A DNA stretch of 58,906 nt, taken from a virus. The stretch lies in the IMG/VR virus record IMGVR_UViG_3300027779_003675, positions 1-58,906 of that record; one strand, 5' to 3'. Each line of letters starts with the position of its first letter. The stretch's first letter is position 1. The position numbers and the translations under genes were made by a program. The notes below the pieces were generated by a model. That model did no database searches, was not told where the DNA came from, and worked only from the letters and a program-made list of their open reading frames with translations. Below are positions 55,017 through 58,906 of the stretch, one piece after another.

Positions 55017-55719
55017 AGATATAACCAATTTAGCCGAAGAGGTGGTATGCATCTCCCTAAGAGACAGAAAAGACAAAAGGGACAAATTTGAAGAAAGGTG
55101 GAAAGGTGTTTTAGACTTCAGGTGGTTTATCGCCAACAGGCCCACGGAGGAAACCCTTAAGCAGTTTTTAAGGAATTTTAATGGAGGCAACCCAGAGAGC
55201 CTTAGCGAAATGGCTATTGGCAGGTGGGGGTGTTACCTTTCTCACTACGAGGTAATATCTTCAGCCCTAGTGAGAGGCGTAGAGTCTATACTTATACTCG
55301 AAGACGATAGTCACCCCGATAAAAACCTCATGAACCTACAAGTCAATAGCGTACCTCCGGATTGGGACGTTATCTACCTAGGCTGCAACGACTACGACAC
55401 CATAAGCTCCCATCCCAGCACAAACCATACAACTGACCTTACTTGGACGGATTCGAATTCCTTAATGAACTTTAACGGATGGAAGAGGGTTAAGGCTTGG
55501 GGGACTTACGCAATGCTGATTAATAAAACGGCTTTTAAACCGTTCCTTAGAGAAATTAACGACTACACCTCCCTAGGGTACCAGTACAATCACAACATTA
55601 ACGGTATAAGGGCTGACGGCATATATTATTTTTACCTTTGGAAGAAAATGAGTTTTTACTTTTGTGAAAACTTTGTTTCTCACGACTATTCTTTTGAATC
55701 TGACATCCAAGAGGTGTAA
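55006..55719 (+). CDS. GT25-like glycosyltransferase
   Basis: 237 aa. VVCISLRDRKDKRDKFEERW is the GT25 opening, GRWGCYLSHYEVISSALVRGVESILILEDDSHPD the signature with L-E-D-D, VPPDWDVIYLGCND the next strand, and WGTYAMLINKTAFKPFLRE the donor side. Third GT25 domain in the window. It is followed by a mini-MscS gene with its own promoter inside this gene's end. Confidence 0.82.
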   Translation: MNFKDITNLAEEVVCISLRDRKDKRDKFEERWKGVLDFRWFIANRPTEETLKQFLRNFNGGNPESLSEMAIGRWGCYLSHYEVISSALVRGVESILILEDDSHPDKNLMNLQVNSVPPDWDVIYLGCNDYDTISSHPSTNHTTDLTWTDSNSLMNFNGWKRVKAWGTYAMLINKTAFKPFLREINDYTSLGYQYNHNINGIRADGIYYFYLWKKMSFYFCENFVSHDYSFESDIQEV

Positions 55720-55722
55720 TAT
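55694..55722 (+). promoter_or_regulatory. Leaderless promoter of mini-MscS gene
   Basis: Plus strand TTGAAT-N17-TAATAT, then 6 nt (AAACAT), then the ATG at 55729. The -35 lies in the end of the GT25 gene. Confidence 0.7.
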
Positions 55723-55728
55723 AAACAT

Positions 55729-56037
55729 ATGGAAGAAGCAGCACAAAGCTTTATAGGTAAACAGGGTTGGCTTTTCGCGGTTGGCGTTTTAGCTATCGTT
55801 TTTAATAGCTTAATCTCCAGCAGTGCGCAAGGAGTACTACTTTGGTGGAGTAAGCAGTACCAACCAGACGACATTGTCTTTGTCGGAGGCAGGAAGGCTA
55901 GAATCGTTAGGATCGGAATGAGGGAAACCGTCTTTTATTTCGAAGACACCTCCACTAAAGTTACGATCCCTAATGAAAACATAAGAGGAATGGGTATAGA
56001 AAAAGAAATAAGACCCATGAATTTCAGTAAAAAATAA
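55729..56037 (+). CDS. Mini-MscS-like mechanosensitive channel protein
   Basis: 102 aa. Residues 13-40 are a single hydrophobic helix with pore-helix-like small residues (FNSLISSSAQGVLLWW; the SAQG pattern as in MscS TM3). Residues 44-90 match the MscS beta domain: YQPDDIVFVGG, ARIVRIGMRETVFYF, TKVTIPNENIRGMGI (P-N at 81-82). The first two membrane helices and the C-terminal alpha/beta cage of MscS are absent. A minimal heptameric pore, or a dominant partner in host MscS, could form (inference). Own promoter. Confidence 0.72.
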   Translation: MEEAAQSFIGKQGWLFAVGVLAIVFNSLISSSAQGVLLWWSKQYQPDDIVFVGGRKARIVRIGMRETVFYFEDTSTKVTIPNENIRGMGIEKEIRPMNFSKK

Positions 56038-56367
56038 ATGGATTCTTGGGAGACAGGGTCGTATTCCGCATCTTATGGGTCTGATTCTACCTATTTCCTG
56101 AACTATAATGGACGAGTAGAAGCTTACCAAACCGAAGATAAAGAGACCGTATCCCGACTTAATCCGATGATTCCCCCAGAGACAACCTCAGTTCGTAGTA
56201 ATATCCCTAAGGCTATAGGCCTTTTAGATCAAATTATAGACCAAGCTAAAGAAGACGATGAACTCCAAAAAGCTTACGCAATTAAAGTCGGAAAAGGGTC
56301 CCAAGCTATAGGGGAGAGCTGGATGGTATTCCACCTTAAAGCGCTAAAGGGGTTATTGAGCGCATAA
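56038..56367 (+). CDS. Hypothetical protein, 109 aa
   Basis: Not recognised. The ATG follows the mini-MscS stop directly. N-terminal Tyr/Ser-rich (YSASYGSDSTYFLNYNG), then a helical body (KAIGLLDQIIDQAKEDDELQKAYAIKVG). The soluble character and the position make it a possible partner of the mini-MscS protein. Confidence 0.5.
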   Translation: MDSWETGSYSASYGSDSTYFLNYNGRVEAYQTEDKETVSRLNPMIPPETTSVRSNIPKAIGLLDQIIDQAKEDDELQKAYAIKVGKGSQAIGESWMVFHLKALKGLLSA

Positions 56368-56413
56368 AATGTAGACAAACGCGGGTCCGGGGCTTATTAT
56401 TTTTATAAGGAGT

Positions 56414-56836
56414 ATGTTTAGAGCGTTTAGAAAGCTGTTTAGCAGGGAAAGAGAGTGTCCCAAATGCGGGTACCAAGGTCTATCTAGAGATTTCAAAAGA
56501 GTAACTTCACAAAAAAACACCATGAATAAACAAGAAGCAGAACATATATTGAAACTTAGTCAAAACGAAGGTGCAGGCAGCAGGCCTAGCCCTAGCGCTA
56601 TAGAAGGAGCTAAAAGATTTTTAGCCGCCCAATCCGGAAACGTAGGAGACGGTGGTACCGGACCGTCAGGAAACGTAGGTGACGGGGCCACAGGAGCCAC
56701 GGGAACCATTGATAACACAGGAGCCACAGGAGCCACAGGAGCCACGGGAACCATTGATAACACAGGAGCCACGGGAACCATTAACGACGCAGGTGCCACA
56801 GGTGCCACAGGTGCCACAGGTGCCACAGGCGCTTAA
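56414..56836 (+). CDS. Collagen-like protein with N-terminal zinc knuckle
   Basis: 140 aa. [14 protein letters not shown] forms a C-x2-C zinc-like knuckle, [19 protein letters not shown] is helical, and from about residue 85 the tail is GATGATG / [10 protein letters not shown] collagen-like repeats, Thr often in Y. No lysine in the repeats, so it is not a lysyl hydroxylase substrate; Thr glycosylation is possible, as in Bacillus exosporium BclA. The only real AAGGAG sequence near a start in this block lies before this gene. Confidence 0.65.
   Translation: MFRAFRKLFSRERECPKCGYQGLSRDFKRVTSQKNTMNKQEAEHILKLSQNEGAGSRPSPSAIEGAKRFLAAQSGNVGDGGTGPSGNVGDGATGATGTIDNTGATGATGATGTIDNTGATGTINDAGATGATGATGATGA
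56690..56835 (+). repeat. GAT/GTI collagen-like codon repeats
   Basis: Tandem repeats of ACAGGAGCC/ACAGGTGCC-type 9-bp units with two larger blocks containing ACCATTGATAAC. They encode G-A-T and G-T-I repeats. Length polymorphism between strains is likely. Confidence 0.8.
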
Positions 56837-56860
56837 GCAACCCTCTCCATTAGGAAACAG

Positions 56861-56892
56861 CGCTCCTTTAACTAGGGGCGTTTTCTTTATTT
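56861..56892 (+). terminator. Terminator after collagen-like gene
   Basis: CGCTCC/GGGGCG stem (one G-T pair), followed by TTTTCTTTATTT. The LicD fusion begins two bases after. Confidence 0.7.
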
Positions 56893-56894
56893 AA

Positions 56895-57920
56895 ATGGCT
56901 TCTAAAGAATGCAAATTAATTACCTTATCTTATTTAGATTACATAACCGACAGATTCAAGGAGGAGGGTATTGATTATTGGCTGGAGTACGGCTCCCTCT
57001 TGGGAGCAATAAGAGAAGGCGGAATAATACCTCATGATTACGACATAGATATAGGGGTATGGAGTAAGGATCAAAAATTAATAAAAAAAATAATACTGGA
57101 AAACAGTAGAGGTTTTAGGTTTGAATGGCAACATTCCAAGTGGAGCGGCAATTATAATATGTGGACCATCTGTCCGGTGAAACCTGACGGTCAAACAAGT
57201 GGAGTTACATTAGATATCTATTATTTCGAAAAGTATAAAAAAGGCACCATGACTGGCCCATTAGTCTATACTGAGTCGGAAGCGCCGTATTGGAAAGACA
57301 GGAAAAGAGGGTGCTTCCTCTCTAAAAGTTATTATTATGAAAATTTAATAACCTCGGATTTCGAAAATAGAAAGCTTCCAATCACTAAATATTATAAAAA
57401 ATACCTCGATTACCTATACGGGAAGGATTGCGTAGAAATAAAAAAAATAAAACACAAAGACTACAACGACACAGAGATTCCTTCCTCGAAAAAAGCGGAC
57501 CCTATAGTCGGCCACACTGAAGGAGTTTTCGATTGCCTACATTACGGACACATAAGGCTTTTTAAAAAAATGAAAGAGGTTTTTGACAAAGTCGTTGTCA
57601 GCTGCACAAAAGACGATATTGTTAGAACATACAAGAGTCCTAGTATAGATGATTACGACACCAGAATGAAAAAAGTTTTAGAATGCGAGCATGTTGACCA
57701 AGTGCTCGAACCTCCAAACGGAAGTATAGTATCCGTAGATTACATGAATGAAAACGGACTTGACTACATAGTTCACGGAAAAACAGAAGAAAAGTTTTTA
57801 AAAAGATGGTACGATGAGCCTATAAAAGAAAAGAGAATGATTCTTTTTGAAGAAACCCCCGGAATCAGAACTACAAATATAAAAAATGAGAAACTACACC
57901 CTAAAAGAACAATGACATAG
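56895..57920 (+). CDS. LicD - cytidylyltransferase fusion
   Basis: 341 aa. Residues 1-190 are LicD/fukutin-like: WLEYGSLLGAIREGG (31-43), HDYDIDIGVW (47-56, metal Asp triad), TLDIYYFEKY. Residues 200-341 are a cytidylyltransferase of the CCT/ECT/GCT type: GHTEGVFDCLHYGHI with H-Y-G-H (216-219), DDYDTRMK, DYIVHGKTEE and GIRTTNI (323-329) for the R-x-x-x-x-T-x-I-like motif. Together they make and transfer an activated phospho-alcohol (phosphocholine, phosphoethanolamine, glycerol- or ribitol-phosphate) to a glycan. The fusion suggests decoration of phage or host surface sugars (inference). Confidence 0.85.
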   Translation: MASKECKLITLSYLDYITDRFKEEGIDYWLEYGSLLGAIREGGIIPHDYDIDIGVWSKDQKLIKKIILENSRGFRFEWQHSKWSGNYNMWTICPVKPDGQTSGVTLDIYYFEKYKKGTMTGPLVYTESEAPYWKDRKRGCFLSKSYYYENLITSDFENRKLPITKYYKKYLDYLYGKDCVEIKKIKHKDYNDTEIPSSKKADPIVGHTEGVFDCLHYGHIRLFKKMKEVFDKVVVSCTKDDIVRTYKSPSIDDYDTRMKKVLECEHVDQVLEPPNGSIVSVDYMNENGLDYIVHGKTEEKFLKRWYDEPIKEKRMILFEETPGIRTTNIKNEKLHPKRTMT

Positions 57921-57954
57921 ACGATTTGAAAACGCGACGCCAATACAAAATTAA

Positions 57955-58137
57955 ATGAAACAAAAAAACGCATTAGACGAAAACGGAAACGAAATGACAG
58001 CACATCTTCTTTCCCAAATAACAAAATGGAAGATAGAAGCAAACAGCGGCTACAACGACGGCTGGACTCGGAAGCACTACCAAAATAAATTAGACACTTT
58101 TAAATTCGCTATTGACAAGGCTTACGGTCAAGGATGA
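57955..58137 (+). CDS. Hypothetical small protein, 60 aa
   Basis: Begins MKQKNALDENGNEMTAHLLS and ends KFAIDKAYGQG. A helical soluble protein with several Lys and Asp; no family. Its stop overlaps the next ATG (ATGA). Confidence 0.5.
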   Translation: MKQKNALDENGNEMTAHLLSQITKWKIEANSGYNDGWTRKHYQNKLDTFKFAIDKAYGQG

Positions 58138-58226
58138 CAAAAAAACAAAAGATTGCTTGGTGGGTAATTATTGTTATCGTATCGATATCGGTAGGTATAT
58201 TTACCGGAACTTATTTGTCGAGCTGA
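58134..58226 (+). CDS. Tiny membrane protein, 30 aa
   Basis: ATG at 58134 overlapping the previous stop by 4 nt. One transmembrane helix (WWVIIVIVSISVGIFTGTYL), product MTKKQKIAWW...SS. Coupled on its 5' side, and the next GTG begins 1 nt after its stop. Function unknown. Confidence 0.45.
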   Translation: MTKKQKIAWWVIIVIVSISVGIFTGTYLSS

Positions 58227-58227
58227 G

Positions 58228-58422
58228 GTGATAGATAAAATTTGGCTGGAAAAACGAAAAAAATTGGGCTACTGGATATCCCCAACATTTATCGTTGCTC
58301 CGATTACCGCGGAAAAACTTTTGGAAAGAGGGTTTTGCTGCGGGCTAAAATGTAAAAACTGCCCCTATTTCCCTAGGTATAAAAAAGGCAACAAGACGAA
58401 AACAAATTTAAAAAAAAGTTAA
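58228..58422 (+). CDS. DUF5522-like small cysteine-rich protein
   Basis: 64 aa, GTG start. RGFCCGLKCKNCPYFPRY is the marked C-C-G-x-x-C-x-x-C-P-Y motif of a small family of unknown function. The N-terminus is hydrophobic-basic (IWLEKRKKLGYWISPTFIVAPITAEKLLE). A metal-binding adaptor is plausible. Confidence 0.65.
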   Translation: MIDKIWLEKRKKLGYWISPTFIVAPITAEKLLERGFCCGLKCKNCPYFPRYKKGNKTKTNLKKS

Positions 58423-58482
58423 CGCCGGAAAACTTCCAAGAGATGATGCTCGAAGCCATAAAAAGCATGCTAGAAAAATAAG

Positions 58483-58906
58483 ATGCTCTTTAAAAAGAAA
58501 AAATCCCTAGCGGAAGAATTAGAGCGGCGAATAAACGACATGGTTCCGATGGAGGATAGAGTTGTCGTAGAGGAAAAGATTGTTGACAGCTTTAGTTCTG
58601 ACTTTATGGACTTCCCGCCACCGAACTTTTTTAAGAAATGGTTTTATTATAAGCCAAGCCATCTCTGGGAAAGGACGCGAGAAAAAATAAAGGACACAAA
58701 GCAAAGACTAACTACAGGCTTTCCTCACAACGAAGCCTATGGATTCACCGACTGGTTCGCTCAAGCGGCATTGCCAAGATTAAAATTCCTTCGGGATAAT
58801 ACTCAGAGCTTTCCCGACTTGACTGACGAACTGAAGAGATACGGTGAGGCAGACGCTTCCGACGAAGGGCTTGTAAAATGGAAAGAAGAAATAGATAAAA
58901 TTATTT
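58483..58906 (+). CDS. Hypothetical phage protein, 3' end outside window
   Basis: ATG at 58483, open to the window end, 141 residues. HNEAYGFTDWFAQAALPRLKFLRDNTQSFPDLTDELKRYGE and KWKEEIDKII follow the plan of a common phage family (hydrophobic-charged, with W-P-x-L-x-x-F-R motif and C-terminal acidic helix). Function unknown. The minus-strand frame over 58519-58704 is a shadow. Confidence 0.55.
   Translation, partial: MLFKKKKSLAEELERRINDMVPMEDRVVVEEKIVDSFSSDFMDFPPPNFFKKWFYYKPSHLWERTREKIKDTKQRLTTGFPHNEAYGFTDWFAQAALPRLKFLRDNTQSFPDLTDELKRYGEADASDEGLVKWKEEIDKII

Noticed and set aside
58423-58482. A short ORF ending NFQEMMLEAIKSMLEK
   Set aside because: Only the last residues have an ATG in frame; no credible start or ribosome site could be placed.
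1-58906. CRISPR arrays, insertion sequences and prophage integrase
   Set aside because: No regularly spaced palindromic repeats, transposase or integrase motifs seen; the only tandem repeats are collagen-like codons.

Overview
The window looks like the interior of a large, tailed, lytic bacteriophage genome. It has its own replication set (DNA polymerase III alpha in two pieces, DnaQ-like exonuclease, DnaB helicase, DnaG-like primase, RecA-like recombinase), nucleotide metabolism genes (class II ribonucleotide reductase, dCMP deaminase, dUTPase, dNMP kinase-like), a sigma factor, three tRNAs and tightly overlapping genes on two strands. It also carries an unusually large load of glycan genes. 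GC is roughly 40%. Most starts lack a Shine-Dalgarno sequence, so the host is probably a bacterium that tolerates leaderless or SD-less initiation. I cannot name the host. No capsid, portal or terminase gene is visible, and the window cuts a gene at each end.

Layout. 1-1889 (+): end of a collagen-like fibre gene, two unknown genes and a glycosyltransferase. 1892-8539 (-): a remarkable GT25/PLOD-like collagen glycosyltransferase fusion, an unknown DNA-metabolism-like gene, a heptosyltransferase-type domain split over two genes, and an SSB-like candidate. 8572-19327 (-): replication and recombination module driven by at least two near-identical promoters. 19365-29466 (-): one continuous sugar-nucleotide and glycan operon (GMD, DegT aminotransferase, methyltransferases, cupins, epimerase, UDP-sugar dehydrogenase, nucleotidyltransferase, glycosyltransferases) that contains a RuBisCO-like protein. 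29466-37999 (-): DUF2589 pair, lipoprotein, glycosyltransferases, class II RNR, sigma factor and a 400-bp non-coding gap. 38041-58906 (+, with two small minus genes): dCMP deaminase, dUTPase, a lysyl-hydroxylase-like 2OG oxygenase, small membrane and secreted proteins, Hsp20, tRNAs, SNase, GT25 and GT4 glycosyltransferases, a mini-MscS protein, a second collagen-like gene and a LicD-cytidylyltransferase fusion.

Best candidate for an undescribed system: a phage collagen-modification pathway. One gene encodes GT25 (the collagen galactosyltransferase family) fused to the glucosyltransferase and accessory domains of animal lysyl hydroxylase 3. A separate gene encodes the missing lysyl hydroxylase domain with all iron and 2-oxoglutarate ligands. 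A collagen-like fibre with repeated X-Lys-Gly sites is the obvious substrate. Two more GT25 genes and a LicD fusion lie in the plus-strand block.

Other highlights: a phage RuBisCO-like protein that keeps the metal-binding K-x-D-E but lacks the carboxylase lysine; a recurring promoter (TTGACT-N16/17-TAnnnT) whose -10 lies exactly 6 nt from the start codon in nine cases, implying leaderless mRNAs; and two sigma-54-like promoter matches. All family assignments were made by reading motifs, without database searches.
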